Positions 48,916 to 61,326 are shown, numbered from the stretch's first letter. The stretch is DNA of 64,000 nucleotides from Polytrichum commune (GCA_950295325.1 OX485803.1:52281554-52345553), one strand, 5' to 3'. Notes: a model not told the origin generated them from the letters alone. Translations and numbers: made by a program.

Positions 48916-50945
48916 TTAGGGTACTTCCTCAAGTGCATCATCAAATGCCCCAGACAAATAGCGCTTTGGATTGCTATACAAATAGCAAAACTTAGCAGCA
49001 TCCTTCCAAAGATCTAGAGCACTTGTTAGAATGTCATCAAAATCATTGTCTGGGCCTTCTATAGCAACACGCATCATACTTTTTAAGTTAGATGTAGACA
49101 TTCGATTACAAAGTTTTTGTTTAATAGTATTTTGAACAGAAAGCGGCCTTTCACATGTTGCAGTACTCACACATTGGCACTTAGCAATCTCAGCAAGAAT
49201 CAGAAGGTTTAAATACTTCATTTTCAAAGATGGAGACCAAGAAATTGATGTCCATACATCTGCAAAAGTAAGATCCATCCACTCTGTACTTCCTTGTATC
49301 TTGAAAGCAAAAAACTCTTGCTTACACAGTGTTGCATTCACCAACGGAGGAAGGACTTAAACTCCTTGCATTTTTTGTACACCGTATTGCTACAACAACC
49401 TATCCAACTCCACAACACCCCAAGAAGCCAAACCTACTTGTCTACGAGGCATGTGTAAAGGATTAAAATTTTTAAAACAATCTATAATGTCATTATCAAC
49501 AAAACTTGCCTCTAAAGCACTACAAACCACTTTAGAATAAGTTTTTTGAAAGTCCAAAGGACTCTCTAAGTCACGACCCAAAAGATCCCGAATCAAGTCT
49601 ATAGAATGAAACTTAGAACCTCTAATTTCACTTGATAAGCGTTGTAGATATCCAGATGGAGGCCCAAATTGGGGTAGAATAGAAAATCCACTAGAATAAT
49701 TAAAGGTGTCTTGATTTAAATCACATAAATCCATAACAAAACACATTCTAATGGTTGTAATTTCCGATTTTACAATAGATCCTATAGAAGAAATATCAAC
49801 TAGTTTTTGTTGGAATATCTTAGACAATTTTGCTAACATAGATAGGATATCTGCTAAAAAATACAAAACATATATGTACTTAAAATCCCTTAGTTTTTCA
49901 AACATACAGGCATTGGAGGCATCACCTCTCCCATCACGAAAAAACAGACAAACTGATTCTAAAGAATCACATACAATTGTAATTGATTCCCACCAAGATA
50001 ACCATATAATTTTATGGTATCTTTTAAGAGTTTTTTTAGCATCATTAAATTCTTTTTGTAATGATTGCAAAACACATTTCTTTTTATATGATTTTTTAAA
50101 ATGAGAAGCCAAATTATTGTTCAAAGTGTCAATTTCAATGGACAATTCCTTACATGATGGATTTTTTGAAGCTTCTAAAGCGGCTAAATTGGTCCTATGA
50201 GCTATACAATGGGTTGAGGTTATGAAGGGACTTACCTTTTTCAACAAGGTTGCAACATCATTATTATTTCCAACCATGGTAGATGCCCCATCGGAACCAA
50301 AACCAAAACACCTTGTTATGTCTAATCCCCATGTCTTCACCGCAATCATGAGGGTCTAAAAAATCTTCATAGAATCCTTTTAACCTTCTTCAATGCACAA
50401 TAAACCACGGAAACAAGTAATAGGCAAATAACCCTTTAAAAAAGTAGCAAATACAACAAGATGCTATATTACCAAAACATCGGTTGATTCGTTAATCATT
50501 AAACCAAAAAAAAAAAAAAATCTCTCACCCCATCTAAAATATTTCTTGTGATAACACAAGAGATAGCAAAACCATCTCAGAATATGTTTTCTCATCATGA
50601 TAAAGCCTCTCAGGCAGAAGGGTTTTACAAGACAACAACAAAGCGCACAAAGATGAAAACTTGTGAAATAACACACCTTCCTTACCTATGAAATATGCCG
50701 CTCTAAATAAACATATCATGGTTACATCACAAAGCCAATTAACCGAGGTCACTTGTTTTTTTGAAGTTTGTTTTCCTCCAAACTTTGCACATATTAGTTT
50801 TTTATATTCTATTGATTCTGCATGATCTTATAACTCTAAGATTTTAATATTTGATGATCCATCTGTGACATACACATATTTGCCTCCTTTTTTTTTACAA
50901 ATTTTACAGAAAACTCTTCCCAATTGTCTATAAAAGCGAACCCAA
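48916..50945 (-). pseudogene. hAT-superfamily transposase with TTF-type zinc finger, inactivated
   Basis: Minus strand. From the N-terminal side: a TTF-like zinc finger remnant (FCKICKKKGGKYVYVTDGSS, about 50850-50910), AAYFIGKEGVLFHKFSSL (50660-50710), the RNase H-like core FGSDGASTMVGNNNDVATLL (about 50240-50300) followed by THCIAHRTNLAALEASK, and the C-terminal dimerisation region CVSTATCERPLSVQNTIKQ then NRMSTSNLKSMMRVAIEGP (49050-49180). Two in-frame stops interrupt it at about 49390 and 49355, and others break the N-terminal half near 50350 and 50830. The domain order matches ZNF862/TTF-type hAT transposases. I could not identify its terminal repeats or 8-bp duplication, so element limits are unknown. 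Confidence 0.88.
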
Positions 50946-53900
50946 TCATAAAGGTCAAATCAAGCATCCTTCTATTCCAATTTTTTTTTTGGATATCATT
51001 CAATTAGCCGCTTAAGGGTTCTAGAAGCCCTTACCCCAAAGGTATCATATTGGCCGAAGGGGGCAAGGTGGAAGAATATTTAAGGCGTGTTAGAAGGGTG
51101 TTGAGGAGGGAAGTTAGCATTTGGAGTTGGTACTTATGTAGACTTGAAGGAGCATTGAGCATTTTGAGATAGAAAAAATATTTAGGAAGCTCTACTATAC
51201 TTGAGGATGTAGGAGTGAGAGTTTTAGAGTGAATAGGTTACACTAAGTGCACAATTTGTATTGTTTCATTGGTTATTAAGTGAGCATAACTTTGGACAGA
51301 AGGATTTTGTGAATTGTGGATGATTGGCATGTTCGATTGATACGAAAATTTGAGAGAATGTTCCTTGTGAGATATAAGTGTCGAGGTAAAAATTTGGAAG
51401 CTTCAGTCTTTTGGAATTTTTTTTTATAAGGAGTTGATATGAAGGGTGTCTAGAAGCAAAGGCAATTAAGAAAATAATGTTAGAAAAAATAATTTTTTTA
51501 GAATATTATAACTATGGCTACAAAATTTTGATATTACCTTCTGTTCTTACTTATCTATTGTGTGTCAAAATTTGAGGTTGATTGGATTTGAAGGTTAGAA
51601 GTTATGAGAGTTTTAGTTACCGGATGTTATAACACAACATTCATGCTAGGAAGGTAGAGTTAATAAATCATGCATAACTTTTTGGTTTAAGATCTGTTTG
51701 TGCTAAATTTTGGTGTGCAAACTTTTAGTAAGGTACTCAATAAGTGTACCAAGTTTCACTTGAAGAGAGTGAGTTACTTGAGAGTTATACTATTCTGAAG
51801 TATGGTAGGATAATATTGAGAGGAATTTATAACAAGGGTGTAGGAAAATGGGAAGGTACTAAAATTTTTTTAAACACTACCATAAAAAGAAGCCCTGGGC
51901 TTACCGGGTAGTGTACAATCTTCTTGACAGCGATCTCGTTTCAACTCCATGCATATAGTATATTTTCAAAATATTTTCAAACTTAGAGTTGCATAAAAAA
52001 TAATAAGTTGAAAATATTCAGCATTAAATTTCTAATTGTAATTGCTTGACCAAGGTGCAGAAAATATTTCATGACAGGGCCCACTGCTATAGGAGTTAAA
52101 CAAGATGTGTGATTTGAAGGGCACCACGGTCTTCAAATACTTACATTGCTAGGGTAATACATGTGGCGAGGCCCTTCTACGAAATGATGTAAAAGGCTGT
52201 GAGATTGATTCAATTATTTAATTGGTTATTAGACTGATTAAGTTAAAACAACATTCACTTGCAACAACTCTATATTATAATGATGAATTTTTCCAGTTAC
52301 ATGGAAGGAGTGTTCTTTTGCACCATTTGAATCTTGTATCAGACTCCTATCAGTTCACTATCGTTGACATTTGTGACTTGCTTGAAGTGTCTCTTATGAA
52401 TCGACTTGCTATAGTTCTCCCTGCTGTTAGGTGAGCTTAATGTCTTGAAGTTTTGAATGTATGCTCATTCTGCTTTTCTTATATGAAACGCAAGTGTAAA
52501 AGACCCAGATATCAGGAGGGTAGTAACCACCCAACCAAGACAGTGGTACCATGCGTATCAGGTAGCTTACTCACATATTAATATCAATGAATTGCTTTAT
52601 CTTAACTTTTCATACCGTTCATGTGTTGAATCATGATTTTGTGCCACTGGTTTCGACAATGAGAATAGGTTCGCATTTTACAGTATCAAGAGCAGGTCAT
52701 TGCTCGCGGTATAACCTACCTCAGTGGTCTGCTCATTTTCAATATCGTGGCTTTTAGCCTACTGTATTAGGTGTCTGTGAGAGTGTGATCGCAACAAGAG
52801 TGTGATTGCAATAAGAGATCAAGCTGAAAAGCGGAAAACAATTGAGGCAATCAGGCAGACAGAGGAATTACCATATGTGGTGCACAATCAGAATGCAAAT
52901 TTCTGAGCAAGAGTGATAAGAAGGTTCTTCAGGAGGACTCTGCTTTGCAGAAGGTGGGCAGCACGACGAGGAGCAAGTGACAAGATCCAACGCAATGCGA
53001 GCAGGTGAACGAATGAACAGATCTTATACTCCGATGCAGTTTTGTGAGCAAAAGGTTGTGCAGGGAGTCCACTCTTCGCGCTAAACAGGACGAGCAAAAT
53101 GTGAAGGTCAGAAGCCGGGGAGCAGTTGGAGCACTATGGCGAAGGACGGAGGCGGAGGCGAAGCGCGCATTGGGCGGAGGACGGAGGTGGAGCACTCTGC
53201 GGAGGAGCGGAGGATGGAGGCGCTGCCGTGGAGCAAGTTGCCATTCATCTTCGAAGCCCTAACCTGCATCCCTCGATACTTGCCTGCACTCAGATACCCA
53301 TGCTCATGACCCGGAGGGTATCGGTTACCATTTCCCGGGTATCGGCCAGTATTTGAATACTTCTTCCGGTTGAATTCCAGTAACTCACAAGAAGAATCGG
53401 CTACATTTCCGAGACATTTTTTGGTCCATCGGCTAATTGCCGGAGGATTGAAATTACAGTCGGATTGCCATCCGATGGTTGGAAATTTGGACCGGCCATG
53501 AGGGGAAATCCATCGGCTGATAATGAACTAGCCGTCGGTTTTCCCCAACCATTGGGCCACAGGTCCTGCTCCTTTACATTACTGAATCATCTGTATATCT
53601 GTATTAGAATTTCAACTCACCCAACCATTTTCGGAAGTAATCTAAGTTACGGGGAATCAATTTGGGTTTCAAAATTGAAAATGTAACAAAGTAAGGAATG
53701 AACAAGGCGATTACTCCTACTATCATGAACCTTGACCTATAATACACAAGTCTTACATTTCCAAGTCTGAAGTGTACATATCTGAAAGGATACCATTCTA
53801 GATCATCTATGACTTTCACTTCAAGAATACATAAAATATTCATCTTTGACTCCAAAATATAGCAGGATCAACTTTCATGTTCCACATTTGGATTCGCTAA

Positions 53901-53971
53901 TGTACTCATGTATCCTTTATTTTGTTATCAAACATCTCCAGAAGTATGCTGGAATCCAAAAAGATACCATA
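50946..53971. other. Region of relics: retroelement-like spacer, exon-like fragments and CGGC cluster
   Basis: 51.0-51.9 kb is AT-rich with variants of GAGAGTTATAC and GTTATGAGAGTTTTAG, typical of retroelement spacer but unassignable. 52.22-52.87 kb has short coding-like segments with splice-like edges: SYQFTIVDICDLLEVSLMNR ending at a GTGAGC, KDPDIRRVVTTQPRQWYHAY ending at a GTAGC, and RDQAEKRKTIEAIRQTEELP. I do not recognise the protein and the phases are uncertain. 53.10-53.24 kb is GC-rich with GGCGGAGGA units. Confidence 0.35.
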
Positions 53972-54393
53972 ATAACCACGGGTAGATCACTCCATTGTCA
54001 AGTTGAACACCACGTGCGACCAAAAAAAATCTTCTTTTGGTAAGTTGCACCACCAAAATGGGTCAAAATTTTATCAAATTTTTTTCATGAGTAGATATAC
54101 ACAGTACCTATGGCATAGTCAAAAGTGGTAACTAAATTTGATGATTTGTTTTTTTCATAAAACATACCATTTCTAACTAGAATGACACAGAATTGAACTA
54201 AAACAATTACTAAAAAAAATAAAGATGACTAAAAATTTCAAAAAAGTATACAAAAGATACTATCAATGGTCATGTATATGTAGAAAAAATATCATAAATT
54301 TTAAAATTATATATGGCATGTAATATAGGGGTAGCAAACTTTGTCCGCACGTGGTGTCAACTTGACAATGAAGTGACCTCCCCGTGATAATAA
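53972..54393. mobile_element. TIR element of about 422 bp with 50-60 bp arms
   Basis: Left arm ATAACCACGGGTAGATCACT then CCATTGTCAAGTTG and CACCACGTGCG; the right arm (about 54338-54393) is its complement with about ten differences. The middle is AT-rich and noncoding. No convincing target duplication. Confidence 0.75.
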
Positions 54394-54470
54394 CTTAGGA
54401 AAGATAAATCTAATGTGTCCATACTGAAACACTCCATATTTATGTAAGATTTCAGTCCTAAACATGTGAA

Positions 54471-54551
54471 GTCAATTTGGCTGAGTGGTTGAGGGGTTAG
54501 ACTCGAAATCTGCTGGGGTTTCCCGTGCAGGTTGAAATCCTGCAGTTGACG
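54471..54551 (+). tRNA. tRNA-Ser(CGA)-like gene, T loop altered
   Basis: Eighty-one bases with acceptor arms GTCAATT and AGTTGAC, the serine-type GGCTGAGTGGTTGAGG D region, anticodon loop CTCGAAA (anticodon CGA), a serine-type long variable arm GGGGTTTCCC and the T stem GCAGG/CCTGC. The T loop reads TTGAAAT in place of the near-universal TTCGAAT, so box B is damaged, and the anticodon stem has only about four pairs. It may be a decaying copy. No CCA is encoded, as usual for nuclear tRNAs. Confidence 0.75.
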
Positions 54552-55202
54552 CCGAATTTGGACTTGAATGTAATCCTACTTTGAAGGTTTTTCCATACGT
54601 CTTCGAGCTGATTTTGATGCCTCACTTCATTAGAATAAGTTTGTGAGAGGTTGGTATCGATTACACATGCTATGAATATGATGCATTCAATTGCTTCTTT
54701 TGCCAGAGTCGTAGAGAATGACATCATCAACATCATTGGGGTTCTCAACCTCCTGTCAAATGGATCTTTAAACGATTGCCACACTTCTCAGTTAGAATCT
54801 CTTGATGAATGATAGTTCATTCAAGTGGAGCAGAATCATGAACTCTTTGAGAACTAAATGAGTGCCCATAAAGCAATAAATTGGTACCCTTCAAGCAACG
54901 CAGAATACGAAGTTTGTGAGTTGATGGTGCTCACCCTGGACAAAGCTCCTTTGGGGTCCCTGTTTGGATTGAATGCGTCTTTGAGTCTTGAAAGACTTAG
55001 TTCAGCTTATGTTTACACTTCCCTGAGCTCCGTGAACATTATTGCACAGATACACATATTTGATGTATTGAACAGGTTCCCAGATAGCATAATCCAATGT
55101 CCAGGCACTTATATTGGAAACTCTCCACTTGTTGACGTAAACATTATCTTTTTGGGACCAGTGCCAATGATCCACAGTGTACAAGTAGGAGTATTTAGGC
55201 TA
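54552..55202. other. Spacer without a recognised gene
   Basis: An open frame of 137 codons runs 54858-55271 but has no known motif and ends inside the next inverted-repeat element. A 25-bp segment here (CCAATGATCCACAGTG, 55169) recurs at 55552 on the other side of that element. Confidence 0.35.
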
Positions 55203-55445
55203 GGGGTTTACGGTGACCATGTAAACTCATCCAGGAAACGCAAGGGGAAAACAAAGCGAATTATTTCATAGTCTGAAAAGAACTATGTAAAGGTCATTTG
55301 ACTTGGGAAATGGCATCAGGAACCCCGAATTCGTGTAGTGGGCTCCGATTAGAATGAATCAGCCCTCAACTTTGTAGGAGACTTGTTTTTACTAGAGCCC
55401 CTTCATCCATTGATGGACGAGTTTACATAGATGCCATGAACCCCC
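55203..55445. mobile_element. Small TIR element family C, copy 2 (243 bp)
   Basis: Ends GGGGTTTACGGTGACCATGT then AAACTCATCC, mirrored on the right by GGACGAGTTTACATAGATGC then CATGAACCCC. Interior blocks (AGAATGAATCAGCCCTCAAC, GACTTGTTTTTACTAGA) match copy 1 at 13494-13717. Confidence 0.75.
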
Positions 55446-56263
55446 GAGCTGAGTATTAATGCACAAGTATAATCGCATTGCACTGTATTATTATTGTGTG
55501 TACTTGTGCGTTTATATCCGTACAATTTTATCACCTTGTTGGAACCCGGGCCAATGATCCACAGTGCAAGCTGCTTTTTGCCAATGTCGCAAGGGTGCTT
55601 CAGAGGAACATGACCTCAAACTTCTGGAATGGAAACTTGTTGATTATTCTCACTATTTCTCGGGAATTCAACACAAGAGTCTGGAAGCCTATTCTTAACA
55701 CAAGCTGATAAGTTTTGCGAGAACAATTGAGAGTACCGGGAATCGAAGAGATAAACTTACCAGCAAATGTTCAGGCTGTAGAAATACTATCCAAGTGGTG
55801 GATTTAATTGGTGATACTTGCATGGGTGCTGCTCGTTGACTAAACATCATATGCATTGATTGACAGGCTTTTGCAGATTAGCTATAAATAAAACTGCTCC
55901 ATCACGCTAACTGTGGCAGCTGCTTTAGTCAGGGCATAAGAAATATCCTCTGGATTCCATGGCAAGTATGATAGTAATTGATAATAAAAGTGTTAATATT
56001 CTTCACCACTTAATGCCACATGGCACATTGGGCAGCACAGATGTCATCCAGGAAGAGTTTAGCCTTAATGGTACACTGATATGCACATTAGGTTGCCTTT
56101 GCAAATTACCTTGGGTCAAAACCAGAGCTCAAAAACTCGTACCTTTGTTTATTGATCCATATAGCAGCCACAGTACAAGAATAGTTACTGTACATTTTAA
56201 CCATGGTGTTAGATATTCAAAACCCTGTGGAAATGTCGATGGATTAGCATGCAGTACTCTCAA
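55446..56263. other. Spacer without a recognised gene
   Basis: Short open frames only, the longest 55959-56270 with no known motif. Confidence 0.35.
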
Positions 56264-56386
56264 GGGTTAGTTTCCATGTAGGCCACTTGTCCACCATATT
56301 CTAGTAGAAATGTAGATTTTTATATGATGGAATCTACATGTCAAGTTATAATCTGGTGGGCAAGCGGCCTACATGGAAACTAACCC
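56264..56386. mobile_element. 123-bp foldback element
   Basis: GGGTTAGTTTCCATGTAGGC plus one more C is mirrored exactly at the right end, and pairing continues through CTTGTCCACCA with two mismatches, so the sequence can form a stem of about 33 bp with a 57-bp loop. Either a tiny non-autonomous element or an inverted duplication. Confidence 0.85.
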
Positions 56387-56608
56387 TAATTGCACATATC
56401 AGTGTAGCTCAAGATTTCTTAATCTCATTGCTATTCAAGCCAATGGTGGCATGGATGGTGTTGATTGGCAGGTTTCACAAAGAAGGTGTATACGGTAATC
56501 ACCATTCCGGGTTCTCGAATTTTGCGGGACCCAATTCATCGTTGGCTTCCCCCACCACATTCTCCGTGAAAACAGATGACGCTTGCAACAAACACCATAT
56601 TTAACCTC

Positions 56609-57217
56609 CAAATTAGTAGGGTCGGAGCCAAGGGGGGGCTAGCGAGGGGGAGAGGGGCTTAAACCCCTGACATAAGTAGTAGAAAACTATGCTAAAACGA
56701 CTATATACATATATATATATATTAGCTGCAATATTAAATTTTTTGGATGTGTAACACACCTTTGGAAAGGTGTTTTCAAGACCTTTCCAACAATATATTA
56801 TAAGCCCCTGAATTCCTAAAATTTTAGTTGGTAAAATCAAAAACAATATGCAGTCGTTTAGCAACTGTAGAGCAAGCTGGCCAAAAGAACCGCAATGGGA
56901 AATCGACATCAGTTCTTTTCCACAATGTCTTCTACGAGTGCATTGAAGGAAAGTCGGGCATTTGCTTATTATTGGCGATGATTTGATGGTTGATATGATG
57001 ATCATCTATATCGAGAAGACCACTGCCAAAGCTTTGGATATTAACGACATTATCAAAAAACTTATGGGGATGTCAGCTTGATGAATCCAAATCTCTCAAT
57101 AAATAATCAAATTTGACCACCTGTTGAAATTTGAAAATAGAATATACATTGGATGTTTTCATATTCTGAGGTCAACCCCCCTTGGGTCAAAATCTTGGCT
57201 CCGCCCTTGCAAATTAG
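56609..57217 (+). mobile_element. Non-autonomous hAT element (593 bp) with 8-bp duplication
   Basis: The body 56617-57209 has ends TAGGGTCGGAGCCAAG and, complemented, CAAGGGCGGAGCCAAG, the common hAT terminus. It is flanked by exact 8-bp repeats CAAATTAG at 56609-56616 and 57210-57217. Near 56990-57080 the plus strand still reads LMVDMMIIYIEKTTAKALDI followed by IIKKLMGM, resembling the end of the hAT dimerisation domain, so it is a deletion derivative of a coding element rather than a purely noncoding one. The G-rich run GGGGGGGCTAG near the left end has a C-rich partner near the right. Confidence 0.9.
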
Positions 57218-57723
57218 GATGATTACATGTGATTACTACGAGACGATTTCGTGTTTGGTTAAAATAAATAACTAAACCAGGGTGGAATACCTGACAACAT
57301 GCACTCCAAGTCTTAATTCAGTCATGGTTGATGGCATTTAATTTCATCGTTAATAATGCCGGTATGTAGTTTTCACACAAGATTGAGGTGTATCTCAATC
57401 AATGTTGGAATGACATGTGGCAATGATGACGGTTCCTCTAATTCTCCTCAACAAAGCCAAAGAGAATGTATCCACAAAAGATTGTTCACAACATGTACAA
57501 ATTGTAGTCCAACAAGGGAATTTGTTAGGGTGGTAGAAGTAATTTTGACATCATTTGGGTGTAATAGATGATGTAACCCTCAACAATTGCTTTGGAAGCA
57601 TGATGTGAGGAAGACACATCAAGGCTTAGGATATTAATCGGCTGGGCAAGCCTTTCAACTATGTGAAGTCCACCTATAGTCTTGAAGAAATCGTTTCATG
57701 ACCATTTTGACATATTTTGGTTG
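57218..57723. other. Spacer without a recognised gene
   Basis: Nothing recognised. Confidence 0.35.
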
Positions 57724-57728
57724 GTATT

Positions 57729-58064
57729 TATTATGACACTACCGTCGATGATTGGGTGTCCGTAGATCCAACCTCATCATCATGGTATACATAAGATATT
57801 ACGTTGTCGATGATGCCTCGTCGTCATAGGATGACAATTAACTGTCGGTATAATGCCCCATCATCGTAGAGGTGTAAGATATTATCTACATGGCATGTCA
57901 CCATCTTAGGAAGTGGAAATGATCAAAGACCTTAAATGAACACCAAGGCTGTAAGAGAAGACAATAGAACTCTTGGTATTGTTCTCTAGTTCTTAAGAAT
58001 TATGCAATCTTGCTTGCATGATGTGCTTCTCATTTTGCATCCATTTTGTACCCATTTTGTAACA
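57729..58064 (+). repeat. Left LTR of the Ty1-copia element
   Basis: Shares GGTATAATGCCCCATCATCG, TAGAGGTGTAAGATATTATC and TTGCTTGCATGATGTGCTTC with the right LTR. The primer-binding site after it is degraded (TTATGAGCACAAGGC). Confidence 0.92.
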
Positions 58065-59699
58065 CCTTATGAGCACAAGGCTTGAAGCAATGGAGTTGTG
58101 ATTTTGTAGTAGATTTTTGTTGAACAATATTTTTGTTGGATGTTGTGAGGTGAAGGAAAGAAATGTGTAGCCAAATTTGATATTGTGATATGAAGGAAAG
58201 GAAGACATAGTGAAATATAATATAAAAGTATAGAGCGTATATGATATTTCCGTATAGGATTTGTAGCAGTGAATATGGGGTTAATTTGTTGTTTCTTTGT
58301 AACCATTAGAGTTTTAAGGAGAAGAAATTTTATTTAAGATGATAGTACATAATATAGAATAGTGATTTTAAAGATAAAATGACGCATCTAGAAAAAATAA
58401 GTTTTTCTCTCTTTGCACCTAATGGAGAGAAATACTTAAGTTGGGCCCTTGATACTAAACTACATCTACAGTTGCGCAATCTTGCACAAAAAAAAAAATG
58501 AATCATCTCTAAAAATTCTTACGGATTATTATGATATTCAAACAATAGTTTTCATGCGGGATCATTTCGATCTAACATTGCATTTATGATATTAGCTTAT
58601 GTTTTGTAGGTGTCACTTCAAGATTAGTTCAATCATTGACAAACAATATTTTTGTCAAATGCTCGTTACGATTGTATACATCTTCAAGTTCAATATTATC
58701 CAACTATAGCCGAGTACAATACAAAATTGTATAAAATAAAATTCTAACAATCTTTGTGTGGTAAGCCGATTGATGATGCGCAGATGATAAATAAAATGCT
58801 ATTTATGTTTTTATGTTGCCAATGTTATATTAGCTCAACAATATCGAAACATGCGATACACAAAATACACAGATCTCATGTCAGTGTTATGACTGGTTGA
58901 GAAACATAATGAACTATTGTTGAAAAACTATGGAGAACAACTTACTGAAACGCTTCAAATGCATAGTTATGTGACACATGTGATGATGACGCGGTTCATA
59001 TTCCAAGGATCGAAGAGAAAACCGAAGTCAGAGAAAAAAAAGTCGAATACTAATGCAAGTGGAAACTCAACGAATATGTAAGCGATCCACTCCATAATCT
59101 TCACAGAAAGGTCATTAATCGGAGTCACCATTTACATGACCGTTTTTTCGAGATACTCGTACATTTTTTAAGTGACATACATGGGACCAGTGGTCATATT
59201 GCTAATAATTATAAGACTACCCCTCACCTACAGTGAATAACGTAATAGGTGCACGCTACACATGTGGACCACACGGAGACGCTATATAATGAAACAACTA
59301 CCTTTGTCGACACCAAACCTAACATTTTAAATGTTTTTGTAACAAGACAATATTCTTTGTGACGAAAAAATATTTTTCATATCTAAGTCTTGTGGTGTCA
59401 AAATATATCACCATCATCACTGGTAGTCATTTGATATCATATCAAATTGGTAAAGTTAGTCTCGTTATGCTTAGAGGTATACACATACATGTCTCTAGAG
59501 TTGTTACTCACCAATGTCTACGAAGAATATATTAAATTTATAAGACATTCGATACAACGGTTTTCACCTTCGTACATTTGTAAAAGACAATTAAGAGTTG
59601 TTGCAAATTTTGGATTATAATGGATGCCCAATTGAAAATATTCCAATATATTTTTCAAACCTATACATTATTTCTTTAATTTATTCATCTGAAGGGGAG

Positions 59700-60600
59700 A
59701 TTGCCGCATTTTTGTGTGAACACATGATATGAACACATGAGACATCCGAGAATTTCAATAATGAGGCAAATTGTTCCTAATACAAAAAAATACGAACATC
59801 AAGTATCGAATTTGTTGAAATGTATGAAATCTTGTGAATTTTGTGTTTTGAAAAAATATGTTATTCGACCTTATAAATGGAAATTGATACATGAATTCCA
59901 TTTGTACTTCAAAAGGGTTCAAGGAGATATTTGTGGTATGATAAATCCACCATGTGAACCATTAAGATTTTTTTTTCCTTGGTTGACGCATTCACAAAAA
60001 TGTCATATATTTCTCTTGTAGCTAGTAGGAATCTACTTTTTCCTAGATTGTTGGCACAAATTATACAACTTCGGGCTAGGTTCTCATATGATTTGATTTA
60101 GGCCATACACTTAGATGATGCAGGAGGATTTAAATCTAAAGCATTTAGAACATATTGTGAGTAAATTGGAATACAATCAGATTATTCATTACGATATGTC
60201 AATTCGACAATTAGTATACCAGAATATTTCATCAAAATATTAAAGTTAATTACTAGATCATTATTTATGAGATCCAATCTTCCTACTTCAACATAGGGTT
60301 TCGCTATCTTACATGCAGAAATGTTGATTTGTTTAAGACCCTCCTCACAAGAATCCATTACACCTACAGAAGTAATGTTTGTACAAATACCTAGCATAAA
60401 ACATCTAAGAATTTTTTGTTATAAGGTGTCAGTGCCCATTTCTCCCCCACATAGAACTAAGATGGGTCCTCAAAGGAGAGAGGCGATATATGTTGGGTGT
60501 GAATCACCCAACATTATTAGATATTTAGATCCTCCAACTGGAAATTTACTACGAGGAAAATTTGATGATTGTTCCAGAATTTCCAACACTGATCTATGAA
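59700..60600 (+). pseudogene. Copia integrase region, broken
   Basis: Zinc-binding pre-integrase cysteines (CEFCVLKK) precede the integrase core. The DDE-region DDAGGF (about 60112-60132, normally DNAGEF) is altered, and an in-frame TAG precedes it. The later KMGPQRREAIYVGCESPNII block is well kept. Inactive by frame breaks and the altered active-site segment. Confidence 0.85.
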
Positions 60601-60980
60601 GATAATGCAATGTGCATTCCCTAGATAAAGGCGGGATACATCAAATGAGACCGAATCAAGCACAACTTACCAGAGTTCTTTTTCACTCATGAATTATTGG
60701 GATTAGATATAGGTCTTATGATAACCTAGCAGAGTTAATCACTAAGTCATTACCAACAGCTTGGTATAGGCAAATTGTTCAAGGAATAGGGATGCGGGGG
60801 TTTTCATTCCTACTTAACATGTAAATTATAATGTCTGGACCCTTCCATTCATTTTTCCTTCACACGTGAATTTTTACCTCAATTGTGAGGATTTTATTTA
60901 TTTATTTTTAATCACGGTAAGGTTTTTAACGAAAGAAGACAACGTGATATCTAAACTAAACTAGTTGTGTCTAGGGGGAG

Positions 60981-61326
60981 TATTATAACACTACGTTCGA
61001 TGACTAGGTGTATGTAGACCCAACCTCGTCATCACGGTATACATAAAATATTATGTTGTCAATGACGCCTTGTTGTCGTAGAATGGGAACTAGGTGTCGG
61101 TATAATGCCCCATCATCGTAGAGGTGTAAGATATTATCTACATGGCACCTCACCATCTTAGGATGTGGAGATCTTCAAAGCCCTTAAATGAACACCAAAG
61201 TTGTGAGAGAATATAACACAACTCTCGGTCTTGCTTTTAGTTCTTAAGGATTATGCAGTCTTGCTTGCATGATGTGCTTCTCATTTTGTATTCATTTTGC
61301 ACCCATTTTGTACCCATTTTGTAACA
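60981..61326 (+). repeat. Right LTR of the Ty1-copia element
   Basis: Counterpart of 57729-58064, with a duplicated TTTTGTA/CACCCATTTTGTACCCATTT stretch near its end that makes it 10 bp longer. Confidence 0.92.

Noticed and set aside
54858-55271. 137-codon open frame on the plus strand
   Set aside because: No recognisable motif, and its last 23 codons come from an inverted-repeat element.
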